The notes beneath the pieces are model-generated. The model made no database searches, was not told the origin of the DNA, and was given only the letters and a program-made list of their open reading frames with translations. 64,000 nucleotides of DNA from Gremmenia infestans (lineage: Eukaryota > Ascomycota > Leotiomycetes > Helotiales > Hamatocanthoscyphaceae): the NCBI GenBank assembly GCA_032629725.1, contig JAFEVB010000001.1, positions 992,001 through 1,056,000 of the forward strand, read 5' to 3'. This document shows positions 33,365 to 45,000 of the stretch, in pieces (position 1 is the first letter of the stretch; each line of letters starts with the position of its first letter). Both the position numbers and the translations under genes were made by a program.

Positions 33365-34413
33365 GACTTAGTGAGTGAGTTATTATCATTCCTGAAGCTG
33401 TTTTGGGGAGTTTGAATGTCGAATTTGACGGTTGGCGCATACTGACTTTGGCATTTTAGGTTTAGTTTCAAATGGATTTATATACTTTTTTCGTCTTTTC
33501 ACTAGCCATTTCTTTCCGCTTGTACCTGACTAAGAAGGGATCGGTGGACGACGGGCTTGCATCGTGAGCTCTAGCCTTTAAGAGGGGTGGTGGGAAAGGT
33601 AGTACGTAGACTCATTCCCCATAATGCGTACTCCTCTTGATCCTATCTGACCTTTCGCAGCTAAGTGTCGTGTCGATACGGTAGTGGACGCACAAGATTC
33701 AGGAAATCACCTGGCAAGTTGCATACTCTACCGTATGTTATGTTACCATGGGTACTTGCATGCGGCGATATCTCCGGAGCGACTAAGTATTCGTGTGGAA
33801 GGGATCTTGGAGAAACAGCCGATATGCAAACGTGCAAATGAAGCAAGGAGTGGATTACATGTCATGTAAACCTTTTCGCTTCTCGGCTGTGCCTGTGCCT
33901 GTGCCTGAAAAGGGGTAAATATTCTCCGAGCCATCTGCAGCAGCATTGCCCCTCCCTCAGAAGGAGGGGCAGATCTGGATATCGCAATTTTGAAGCGTTT
34001 CGGAATCTCTTGATCCTTTCATCAGCTAGATTGCTTGGATTATTAAGTCCAATTTCTTAATGATTTCTTATCATCGGGATAGCTCTACAGTACAATAGTA
34101 AGAATCTCATCCATCTCAATAATGGAAGGAAGGTGATGTGTCCTAGTCATGTGCAACAACCGTAAGATCCCGTCCGCCCTCTAACTATCGATTCCCTAGG
34201 TAGGTACCAGCCGTGAACAATCCCCCAACAATACGGTAAATCTCCATCCATCATCCATCCATCTAAAACCCTCATGACGGCATCTTCTACTTTGTTTAAT
34301 TATTTAAAGGAAGCTAGAAAGGAAGAGCAACGATTACCCACCCACCAGATGGAACCCAATACAATTAGGTACAAATATCAGACGATCATGACATGACCCT
34401 CCCTCCACCACTT

Positions 34414-34554
34414 CGTACAGTACTGTGCGCTCCGCTCCCGCATTGCATCTTTACCGATCGAGTAATATGCCTTGCCGCTGCTGCAGGGCCCCATACCTTA
34501 AGATAAAGATAAACAATATGCGAGATAGCCGCCCGTCTCCGTACAGTACTGTAC
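34414..34554. repeat. Two CGTACAGTACTGT copies, one a 14-bp palindrome
   Basis: Positions 34541-34554 form the perfect palindrome GTACAGTACTGTAC. The same 13-mer CGTACAGTACTGT occurs at 34414-34426, 126 bp away. The function is unknown; the copies could be binding sites or remnants of a repeat. Confidence 0.7.
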
Positions 34555-36878
34555 TCGAATCCAGAATAAAGCGCGCGATAAAAATAAAAAGGATGGCGGC
34601 ATTCATTCACTCACTCATCCGCATGCAGTTTTCTATGCATAGAATACGAATCCGAAACTCCACCTACGCGAGTGCAAGCATAGCAATGCAATCCTACCCT
34701 ACCCTACCTACCTTGATGATATAATAAGAAAACGGAAACGAGTGGAAATAAGAGGCTATCCAATCCAAAAATGTACCTATATGTACATGTGATAATGGTA
34801 GTGTATATTTCAAGCTTTACTAGTCACGCGATGGAGATGGGAAAATGGCATGCATAGCGTCTAAGCAAGCATTGCAGCCCGTGTCAGTGATACAGTAGCT
34901 GTCCACGCCTTTCCTATTATACGTCCCGCCCCCGACTTTCAATCATAAATGAGTATCACAGACGTCATAGCTTGCCGACTAAGTAGGTGAAGCCTCCATT
35001 AGTTCTCACTGTACTTATCTATAAACATTATTTTCGATTGTCGATCTTGGCTTATCGATTTCTGTTTTTTAAAATCCCAAGTAGCTAGGGCGTTGGAAGA
35101 TATACACACAATTTCTTATGCTTCCTTATAAATATACCGAGTGGGTTTGCAAGTTGGAGCTGGATATTTGTTTGCTCTTACCAGATTGATTGCGAATCTG
35201 CTTTTTTCTAGGGGGCCAGAAGTTTCTAGCTTTTTTTTTGATCTTATAGGGGTTTTCTAAAACGTAAGCTCGAGAGTTTATTTGTATAACTTGAATTGGG
35301 TTCTATTCTATTTCTGTTGCATATTGGAGTTCCGATTATTTCAGTCTCCATTCCTCTATTGTTTCCCGTAGTTTATTACTGGTCAAAAATCTCCAACTGC
35401 TTGGGTTTTCATGTGAAATTTCAATTTCCATGGCGGCATTACCTTGAACCCACTTTGCTCTCCAGCTGTTTGAAATCCCATGTTCCACGTTCTGTTTACC
35501 GTTAAACCATGTAAATTGTTACTAGTAATCCTTTCTCAGAATGACTTTCTTGATTTGCTTGTCTCTAATACTGTAGCAGTTTCTGGTTCTGCAGGATATG
35601 CGCCCTACTTTATCTTCAACTCGAAAGTGTTTATTTAGCGTCGTGTAACTTGACATAAGTCCAGGTCTACAGAAAGAAGTATTCTTCTCGACGCGTTTTT
35701 GCAGAAGGCTAGAGTCGTCCCATTGTCACATGGCCGAAACACTAGATCGTGGTTGCATTGTCTTCCAAACCAGCATACGAGCATAACTATCTGCTTTGTC
35801 CGGACTGTGGTCCCGCGCCGCGCAAAATAACACCTGATAGCGCAGGCGTGGAGGGAGCTGGTTCTTCATTTGTAGAGCTACCATATCACGTGTATCCCTC
35901 ACTTGTATCATCAGGACATCCCCTTCTTAGTGTCACGCTAGTATATCCTGCCTGCATATCAGGGCTCCCCTCCCTCAGAGCATCACATACCTAGAAAGCA
36001 TCCTCTTGTATCCCCTCAATAGGCAGTCTTCCTAACATACTACCTCCAGAGGTAATACGTAGACTTTTTGTGACTCCTGGAGTCTTGATTGCTCATGGTT
36101 ATCGTTTTGGCTGCAGTTGTTCTTTTGAATCATTCAGATTTGGTTTTTATTAAATCGTTGAAGATAAATGTTTTAGTTGCATGCAGGACGAATCTCATGA
36201 GGCGTAAGGTAGTATAACTCGTAAAGTTAGCCAAAGCTGAGGGGGTGCTAATCATTATACTTTTCAGCTGAAACGCCCAGTCTGAAGCCTGGAACCAAGA
36301 AAGCCTTATCGAAGACGTTTTGACCACCACGACATGAAGGCTGAGGCTAATCGGACTGTAGTATAACAAAAGGTACCAGTCCGTCGGGTACCTGTATGAA
36401 TGTTCTGCACGTGGGAGCTGGGTACATGCCATGCGCAGTGAGGCGAGGCTGGATGTTGAAATATCCTCGGGAAGCGAAGACGTATCTATTCAGCTCCCGC
36501 TTGGGCCTCATCTTCCCTACGTAGATAACCTTCGAAAATGAAGCATAACTCAAAATCTGACCTCCTTCAAGCAGACTTTAACAGCGAAGGCATAAATATA
36601 GGGCCACCGCCTGCTGTTGTTGCTGCATGGCTGGTCGAGTGGCCGAAAAAGGCAGTATCGCCAAGTATATTGTACGCCACAAAAAACCCTCAACCACTCG
36701 CTGTAACGAAGTTGTCGCTCTAGATGCAGGCGCATCTCAGCTGAAGCCAAGCATTTTGTTCAAGATAAGTCGTGACTTTTGATAATATGTCCATTATCTC
36801 TCGGTGCCGTGTTCTCTGTACCTTGTTTTGTTTTCATTCTTCTATTCTTCAGTTCGATAATCAAGTCAAGTTTTCAAA

Positions 36879-38915
36879 ATGATTACTTCCTCTTCTTCGT
36901 TCATCCACTCCCAGCTGGCCATATATCATAATGCCATCAAATCACTCATCTTCAGCGCCGCGCAGATCCTGCTCGCAATGGCAGTATATTACTTTTTCTG
37001 CCTCATTGCAGCCAAGGCGAAAGCTTTCACGGGCTACCTCATGTTCATGGAGGACATAATTCAAAAGTCGCACTTTATAGCCTCGAAAGGATTCTCGGGC
37101 AGCAGTATCCTAGTGCTATGTTTTGCCATCTTATACAGCGCATCGAGTTTGTATGGGACGTTACTGTGGGGTTTCGACGCGCCGGGGTATGTGATACAGG
37201 CACAAAATGTGTCGGCTTCAACACTAGAGAATTCGTTGATGGAAACCCCAGCTTATATCGTTAATCTGGACATGAATCGCAATAATTTAGCCAATTTGGA
37301 TCAGGAGATGCCGCATATGATTGGCGCAAATCTGTACAAGACAGGATCAAACTATACCTTGACTTCAGTTATCAATCGCGGTAATGCTGAACTCACCACA
37401 CCTACACAGACACTGGTTGGGGGGAGGATTTGGTTGGATGCAGAAGGGCTTTCTGTATCGCCAGATACCGCTGTGTCGGTGTCGTACGCAACAGAACAGA
37501 ACGGTACCATGGTTCCGATGGATTGTCCGGTACAAGAAGTTGGTCTTGGAGTTGGGCAGTACTGGAATTGGTAAGTCGAAAACTGGCTTGAAAATGCGGT
37601 TGTGGAACGCCCGGCTTTCTGCACCCAGAAAATTTCAGCAACAGTGTTTACTAACTAGTTGGTCAGTACTGTCAATAATACTTTCGTCGATCCTCTGCTC
37701 CGGGCCGTTGTTGGGCAGCCAGAAATACACTGGGATGACACGTCAGATGAGGCGTCTGATTCCCGCTACCTAAAACCTGAGCGACAAAGAAACATCTGGG
37801 CTTCGTTCGGTCAAGGAGGCGGCACTGCTATGATGAAGCAAATGTTTACCATCACAAAGGGAACGAGACGACATACCTTTATCGAAACGACATTTCGGAC
37901 CACAATGTTAACAGTGCCCAGTGTCCCATTTTCGAGTTATGAAGTGACGGATATCTTGAAGAGGACGTGGAGTACCAATATCACGGAGCAGCAGGCTCCA
38001 ATTCTTACACGTCTCTCGAATTCCATCCAGAGTGCACAAAGCAGCGACAAGAGCTTTCTATTCGGAACTAACGATGCTCATAATGTGACTACTACGCAAG
38101 TCACTTGGGAGTATCTCACACCTGAGGTGGATGGGGAGGCAGCATACTCACTGCTCCGGATTACACTCACAAACATCACCGTCGTGAGATCTGAAGACAT
38201 TCCGGTGGCTCCTACCCCCTTCGCACTTTGCGATGCGGCCTACTCGAATGCCGCATATGGCGGCGTAGTCACCGGAACGGACTGCGTACTTGCGACACTA
38301 GGAAGACCAATACAGTTCTTCGGCCAAGTCGATACGTCTGCTATACTCATCCTGAATGGCCTTGGAGATGGAAGATCGAACCTCAGTGCGGTTGCGCTGG
38401 ATGAGACGATTTATGAATGGGCGAGTATGAATTCAGAACGCATGGACGACTTGCTGCTCGCGCGTGGGTATATCGTCAGCATCGACCCCTCTCTCGTCAC
38501 GGTAGAGAGGGGTGTATTGAAGCCGGCTATCTCGTACCTGCAGATGTTTCTGTGTCTGCTTGCCCTGGTTCTGTTTGGCATAGCATGGTTGAGTCTCAAA
38601 CTGCTCACCACTTCCCATTGGTCGAGCTCCCTCCTTTTAAATATCCTTGCTCCCATGAACAATAGGAGTGGTGCGCCTGGATATGTATACTCGGTCCCTG
38701 ATATCCTGCTTCAGGAGACCGGGGCCGGGAAACACGTTGCAGTCAACGGTTCACTCATACGGATTGATGCTGGAGCATCAGGAGGACAGCTTTCGCCACC
38801 ACCTTTGATGAACTATGTACAAGTGGCGCAGCAGCCGAAAGATCCAATGACGGTTTACGAAGGAGAGGCTTTCTTGCCGCAATACCAACAGCCGACAGAC
38901 CCCCCAAAACCTTGA
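36879..38915 (+). CDS. Membrane protein with large extracytoplasmic domain, unknown family
   Basis: Two exons, 36879-37570 and 37667-38915, join in frame to 646 aa. Two hydrophobic segments lie near residues 23-48 (IFSAAQILLAMAVYYFFCLI) and 73-95 (GSSILVLCFAILYSASSLYG). A long, Thr/Ser- and Asn-rich region with many N-x-S/T sites follows (NVSAS, NYTLTS, NNTF, NVTTTQVTW, NITVVR). A third membrane helix lies near residue 523 (YLQMFLCLLALVLFGIAWLS), before a Pro-rich cytoplasmic tail ending in QYQQPTDPPKP. The layout resembles a fungal hypothetical-protein family with glycosylated luminal or extracellular domains. I cannot name a function. The intron is clear: GTAAGT donor, TCAG acceptor, restored frame. 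Confidence 0.82.
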
Positions 38916-39575
38916 TGTTGTCTTGTTGCGAAAATCTTAGTGTCATTTGGGCGGGTGAGAGATTCAGCAATACCAGGGAGCTGTCTTGGAACTTGACAGT
39001 TGCTGGGCTGAGGTATCTGAACGAAATTAATATGTGGTTTCGTCTGGGGGGAGGAAATTTTGACAATAGGGATCTTAGGAAGTTGCAATACGGGTATGAA
39101 AACCGTAGTGGCCCCAGTACAAATGAAACCAAATTATGTTCTATGCTCAACATCTTCTATCCGACGAATAACATTGAAAATGTCTTCCTTCTTACCGTAT
39201 TCCCTCGGCTTGAGCTTGTTGAGTAGAAGTCAATCTACAGAAAGGATAGAAGCGAATGAAACTCTGGCTTATCAATTAGTAGAAGTGCAAGCTAAACAAG
39301 AATAAAATTGAGAAATGTCTTCATCGCCAGGACCGGATGCCTCGGCCACTGCGGCTCTGTCTGTCTAGTGGGTGGCGATAGTCCTAGTGTTGGTCGTTGG
39401 GTTGGTTGGCTCGTTGGTATCCGTATTCAAGCGCTTACGTAAGCTCGATAAGGCTAAGGCTTCCCCTCCGATTCAATGACTCCTGCAACTTACAACCATA
39501 ACTTATTACACTACAACCCAACAGCTATGAATACCGATATTTATTACCTACCTTGGCTACCTACAATCAAAATGT
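38916..39575. other. Intergenic region containing a small interrupted ORF
   Basis: About 660 bp between two plus-strand genes. Apart from the small interrupted ORF listed separately, I see only 3' flank and a short promoter with no recognised element. Confidence 0.45.
39315..39479 (+). pseudogene. Small single-pass membrane ORF with in-frame TAG
   Basis: From the ATG at 39315 there are 17 codons (MSSSPGPDASATAALSV), a TAG at 39366-39368, then 36 more codons in the same frame ending in TGA at 39477-39479. The second part is one ideal membrane helix (WVAIVLVLVVGLVGSLVSVF) followed by a basic, membrane-stop-like KRLRKLDKAK. The layout (polar Ser/Pro N-terminus, one helix, positive flank) looks like a real micro-protein broken by one nonsense change. 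No intron of plausible size removes the TAG. Stop-codon readthrough, or a chance ORF, are the alternatives. Confidence 0.45.
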
Positions 39576-41099
39576 ATGTCCCAACATGGGGTTATGCCAT
39601 TTGACTTGCTGATCTTTCCAGACATAATGGACACAGATACAAGTAACCCATGGGATTTCCGCCTTGCGCAGGACTTCCTACATTCCTTTCGATGTGACTC
39701 GCAACCACTCAGCGGGAATGAGACTTCCAAATTCGCCTTATCGTCATCCACATGCGAATCTACATCCTCCACGCCTGAGGGTTTAGGAGACTTCAATCGC
39801 GTCTACCAGCAACTTGGATTGCCACTTGATTCGTTCGCAACCCGTACCTCATCCTCTTCGTCCTCTGCGCAATCCGATTGTTCCACGGCTGAATCTACAC
39901 CCCCGGAAGATGCCTCAGTGGAAGCTGTGGATTTTGAGGATTTAGTCAGTAAAGAGGTCCGTTGGAAGGACGAGGTCCCGGGTGGATTAAACCTCACAGA
40001 GTCACGACGAAGAAGCCATAATGTGTCACTCGCAGATGATGATTCAGATCAAGGCGATATCGAGGGCCCCGCGACCCCTTCTCCCACTGGCCGCTATTTC
40101 TTAAGGCCACAGAATAGCACGAAAAAAGCTGGAACATCCAGGGTAGAGCCTTCGACTAAAAGCCTTCTAATTCCAGCTTCTATTAGCCCCCAAAATCAGG
40201 ACGATGGACCTCCGCCACCTAAATTTTCGCCCAAACCCGCTGCATACTTCGAGAAATACTCTCGTACAGCTATACGACCGAAGTATACTCGTACGCAGAT
40301 TGAACAGGAAGACAAATTAAAGCAGAAGGTGCGAAAATTAACAAGGTCCATAGATGCCACCCATCCAATCGTCGCTGCTTCGGAAACCCTCCATATATTT
40401 GTCGACTGCTCTAACATAATGATTGGGCTTACCGAACGATTGAAGCTCGATAGAGAGATCAAGGGAAACGTCAAGTCGCCACCAATATCATATAAGGCTC
40501 TCGCCTTTATCTTAGAAAGAGACAGGAATGCTTCACGTCGAATCTTAGTGGGATCCCATAATACGGCTTATGTGGGCAAATCAGATCAATTGCCACTATA
40601 CATGAGGGAGGCAAGAAAATGCCACTACGAGCTAAACATTTTGGAACCCGTCATCAAACCCAAGGTTACACCTTCAAAGAACAAAGCCCGGCGTGGCACT
40701 GGCAATGGGTATGCAACGACTTCTGGTCACTCAAGCGGTAGTGAGACATTCACCATGGGAAGCATGACCCGGGCAGAACAGGCTGTCGATGAGCTGTTGC
40801 AGATGAAAATGCTTGAAAGCCTGTTGGACAGTGAACCAGGAACGATGGTTTTGGCCAGTGGAGACGCGGCAGAGGCGGAATATTCAGGTGGATTTCTCAA
40901 GACTGTCGAACGAGCGCTCAAGAAGGGGTGGAACGTTGAAGTCGTGGCTTGGAAGAATGGACTCAGCAAGGAGTATCGAAACTCTTCTTTTCAGAGGAGA
41001 TGGAAAGGACGGTTTACGATTATAGAGTTGGATTCTTTCAGTGAGGAAATGCTGGCTATGTATGCGGATGTTTACCCAGCGGACCAGGTGTTGTGCTAG
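39576..41099 (+). CDS. NYN-domain (PIN-like nuclease fold) protein
   Basis: Single-exon gene of 507 aa; the in-frame Met at 39627 (MDTDTSNPWDF) is an equally plausible start. The N-terminal half is disordered and Ser/acid-rich. The NYN domain occupies about residues 268-500. It has the first acidic cluster in LHIFVDCSNIMIGL, then ILVGSHNTAYVG, an AVDELLQMKMLESLLD helix, and the SGDAAEAEYSGGFLKTVERALKKGW block typical of the NYN/PIN-like superfamily. Such domains often cleave RNA using a metal bound by conserved Asp residues, here Asp in VDCSN and in SGDA. Nuclease activity is inferred from the fold, not shown. It lies upstream of the DNA methyltransferase on the same strand with a 919-bp gap. 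Confidence 0.87.
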   Translation: MSQHGVMPFDLLIFPDIMDTDTSNPWDFRLAQDFLHSFRCDSQPLSGNETSKFALSSSTCESTSSTPEGLGDFNRVYQQLGLPLDSFATRTSSSSSSAQSDCSTAESTPPEDASVEAVDFEDLVSKEVRWKDEVPGGLNLTESRRRSHNVSLADDDSDQGDIEGPATPSPTGRYFLRPQNSTKKAGTSRVEPSTKSLLIPASISPQNQDDGPPPPKFSPKPAAYFEKYSRTAIRPKYTRTQIEQEDKLKQKVRKLTRSIDATHPIVAASETLHIFVDCSNIMIGLTERLKLDREIKGNVKSPPISYKALAFILERDRNASRRILVGSHNTAYVGKSDQLPLYMREARKCHYELNILEPVIKPKVTPSKNKARRGTGNGYATTSGHSSGSETFTMGSMTRAEQAVDELLQMKMLESLLDSEPGTMVLASGDAAEAEYSGGFLKTVERALKKGWNVEVVAWKNGLSKEYRNSSFQRRWKGRFTIIELDSFSEEMLAMYADVYPADQVLC

Positions 41100-42018
41100 T
41101 TCGGACATCGAATCGATTTGACCTATATTTTTGTAGGAAAGGCGTTATGGAGGTATTATGCATAGCGAATGGCGTTAGGGCTTTATTTCTAGGCATCTAT
41201 GGAGATGTACCTGGCAGCGGGCAGCAATGCGAACTGTGTACAATGTTCTACCCAGTGAGACAATACTAAAATCAGAGTGACGACTGAATGCGCTCTAGTG
41301 TATACTCGTAGAAGAGCAACCTAAGAATCGAGGTAATCAAACGTGTTGTCTTCCTCCCTTGCCATCACTTTATGAAGGTGTCAATTATATCCTTACAAAG
41401 GTCGATTCGGAAGTCGAGATGTTATTTCTAAATTCCCAAGGCAGTAAGAAGTTGTATTTGCGATCTACTTAACATGGCTTTCAAATGAAGCTTTTGATGC
41501 TCCTCACCTCAGGTACCTAAGTTCCGCATGCAGGTCTATTTTTAGATGTGTGGTGGGGTAGGTCAGACACAAGGGGACCTGAAAAGTGGACCGGCGGGGT
41601 CGTCGGTCGTCTTTCCTTTTTTCGACGGGTTCAACCGTGCGCATCCGAAGCTATGATGGATTCAGCAATACAACCAGCAACCAGCCCCGAGGTCTGAAAA
41701 CGAAAATGGGATTGTCTGTTTGTCACTTCTTTGTCCCGTTTGAAGAGACCCAGACCTCTCATCGTCATGGGAAGATACAAATATTAAAACAATATACTAT
41801 CTACTGAAAAGTGCGCGTTCGGCGTCGCAAATATTTCTCGCATCTCCAATTCACTTATATAAGCAATTTCATTTTCATATTCAAATTCATTTTCAATTCC
41901 AATTCCAATTCCAATTCCAACTCCAATTTCACTGGACACAAAGTAAAAAAACGCTTGTTGACCTCGAGTCGACACCTATTCTTTACCGTTATATGATTTC
42001 TGCTATGATTCAGGAGCA
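41100..42018. other. Intergenic region with CCAATT repeats
   Basis: About 920 bp upstream of the DNA methyltransferase. The right half contains (CCAATT)-like tandem repeats at about 41894-41930. ORFs over this tract, such as the Leu-Glu repeat frames on the minus strand, are artefacts of the microsatellite. No gene is supported. Confidence 0.55.
41894..41930. repeat. (AATTCC)n imperfect microsatellite
   Basis: About six tandem units of AATTCC, the last ones diverged to AACTCC and AATTTC. It lies about 100 bp upstream of the DNA methyltransferase start. Confidence 0.85.
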
Positions 42019-45000
42019 ATGTCTCCACCTCTGCTAGGTACGTCGTCTGCTTGCCAATTCTGGGCTCACGATAGTCAAGACTGACCATTTCGAAGCCTGC
42101 GAAGACGAGGGGCAGACTCCCAATTCTCCAATCGAACGGTATTACGATGCCCAGTCAGACATGTCTCCATCTTCAAAGCCTCAAGTGCCAATTGTGGACC
42201 AGATCCAGGCCGAACTCGAAGCGCAGTACGAAGAACAAGAAGTGGTGGACAATCAGAACAACTTTGCACAACATGGGTCTTCAGGCTTGAAGAAAGGTGC
42301 CACAAATCGTTTCCCTCTACCTGAACATCTACAAGCAAGTTCAACTCCAGTGGAATCTTCTACGGCCAGCAGCGATGTAGACATGGCAGATTTGGAATGG
42401 CCGCATGAAAACGACCTCATGGCACAAGAGGCCATGCACGAAATCATACCATTTTCTGAACGACCACAAAATCTCCAAATTCTGAAATACATCAACGTCT
42501 CGGAGCTTTCAGTGCCAAAGTCCCGCTACACCGGGCACATACCACCTCTTCCCATTTCCAAAGAGCAAGTTGCAGTCCAAGAACTACTGCAAGAGTTCAA
42601 AAGTCAACAGATTGCAGCCAGTACAGCTTCTGGCCGAGAGCCTCCATCCAGTCTGGGCTCAACCGATGATGATTTTGTGGAGTTTGTGCTATCCGACTTT
42701 TCCATCTACTTACCGGATAATAAGTTCAATCCATTCGAGATGAGACCGTTGAACCACCTCTCTTCGAAGCATAAATCCAGCGAATTTCTATTTGACGGAG
42801 TATTAAGTCTAGGAAATGCAAGGCACTACGTCCAGGCTGTTCCATTCAATATTTGTTCCATTGGGAACTACGGAGAAGACGAGCATGAGGTTGGAGACAG
42901 CATATGGCTTCAATCCCACCTTAACTTGAAGAAAAAAATATACTACCGTTTAGGAGCCCCTGCTCCAGAATACTTTCGTTTCCATACAGGTTTCAAGTGG
43001 TTGGCAGACCTGTCCAAGCATTTCGTGGACTACTGTCACACATTCACTAAAAACGAGGTCTCAGTATTCGACTTTCGCACCAGCTTTTCACAATGGCTTG
43101 AAAAGATACATGCACCCTCATCTGGCTACCAACAATGGCGTCAGAAGTACGGAAGAGCGGACTTCAGGCAACCGATCTCTGCCAATATCCGATTCTTGTG
43201 GAAAGAAGCCATGGGCGTCGATTCAGATCTTATGTCAAATCCAATATGGGCAGAGCTTATGGAGATGAATCACATTCCTATGCAGCAAATCACAGAATCT
43301 AAAACTGTGGTTACTCCGTATGTCTATGAGTGTTTCAAGCACATGAGGTTCGGACACCATCTCAAGTCGGTCGAGCTCAGCAGCGTCACCCATGCCCAGC
43401 ATTTGGCACTTGGCAAAGGTCTAAGTCTCACCACAACTTCCAGTCTTGGTGGGTTGTTCGTGGAAATTCCGTCAGCCAGGAGAACTGGAGTTGAGGAGAA
43501 GACCACCGAAATGGAGAAGCTTGAACATGAAAACAAAGTCAAAAACATAAAAGTTGGTGACGTCCTCTCGGTGACTAAAGATGGAGCTGATTCGGTCTGG
43601 AAAGATGAGGTCAGTAAATGGAAAGCGCTCGATAACTGTTGGTATGTCTACGTGCAAGACGTACACGATGATGGGGATAAGCGTTGTTTTGATGCTTTGT
43701 GGCTTTACAAGCCATCAGATACATCTTGCGCCATGATGAGATACCCATTCGCCAACGAATTATTCTTGTCCGACAACTGCACCTGCAAAACCGGCAAAAT
43801 TACCACAGATGAAATATTAGATGTTGTTTCAGTATCTTGGGATCCTCAACCGCCAAAATCCGCAAGACAACTTTTCATTCGACAAAGTTATCTCGAAAAT
43901 GAGATTTATGTGACCCTTAAGGAAGATCACAAGCAGTGCGACCATCTCCGAGCCCGCAAAGCTGGCGGATCACTTTTTCTTGCACCTCGATTTAAAATTG
44001 GCCAGACTGTTCTCGTGGAACCACGCTACAAGAAGCACGGCCTGGAAGCGTACGAAATTGTTCGCTATGAGGCCGATGGTAACAGACGGAATGTGATTTT
44101 GAGACAGCTCTGGCGAAGGCGAGATATAGATGGGAGTGGCAGGCCGAATGAGCTCGTTTACACGGATAAGACCGAAAAGGTTCTTGCTTCGAAGGTCAAG
44201 CAAACGTGTCTTGTCCGATTCTATAGCGAGGATGATATCAAGAGTAACAACATCCCGGCACCGTACAGCAGAGATGGCACTGGACATGCATTTTACATCA
44301 CATGTCGATGTGTTGAATTAGGAAATGGTTACCTTTTGAAGCCTATCATGCCAAACACCCCAAAAAGCTTAATCCAAGGGTTTGACCCGTCAGCTCCGCC
44401 GCCAAAGTCACAGCTTCGGGGTATGGATCTCTACTGCGGTGGCGGTAATCTGGGACGAGGCCTTGAAGAGGGTGGCGCCATCCACAATGAGTGGGCCGTC
44501 GATATCATGGCTGCAGCAATCCATACGTACTACGCAAATCTCAAAACCCCAACGAGTACGAAGTTATTTCATGGATCCGTCAATGATTTGTTAATCCAGG
44601 CGATGGCTGGCAACCCGCAGAACTCTGATTTGATCCCTTCGCCTGGGGATGTAGAGTTCGTCTCCGCAGGGAGCCCGTGCCAGGGATTTTCCATGCTAAA
44701 CAATAACAGGGATGCTGAAAAGGGGCTCAGAAATCAGTCTCTTGTTGCTTCTGTGGCTGCGTATATCGATTTCTACCGCATAAAATACGGGGTGCTGGAA
44801 AACGTTATGAATATGGCACAGAAAGGACGAGGTCGTGATGAAGACGTTCTTTCTCAATTGATCTGTGCCATTGTTGGCATGGGTTATCAACTCCAGTTAT
44901 TTGTGATAGATTCCTGGAGTTGTGGTAGTCCGCAAAAACGAAGTCGATTATTCGTATGTTTTACAGCGCCGGGTCTTGAGCCTCTCGAACATCCACGCCT

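Larger units (their letters stand above)
32243..36878. other. 4.6 kb gene-poor region
   Basis: No ORF here combines length, family signature and plausible splicing. It includes the promoter of the RasGAP gene at its left end and of the membrane-protein gene at its right end. Visible elements are a GTGA microsatellite (33341-33364), CCATCCAT repeats near 34244-34262, two copies of CGTACAGTACTGT (34414-34426 and 34540-34552), a CTACC-rich patch near 34695-34712, and T-rich AT-biased sequence from 35020 to 35350. An old, mutated repeat is possible but not demonstrable by eye. Confidence 0.45.

Noticed and set aside
41784..42088. ORFs rich in Leu-Glu and Asn-Ser repeats
   Set aside because: They are translations of the AATTCC microsatellite in both strands, not genes.
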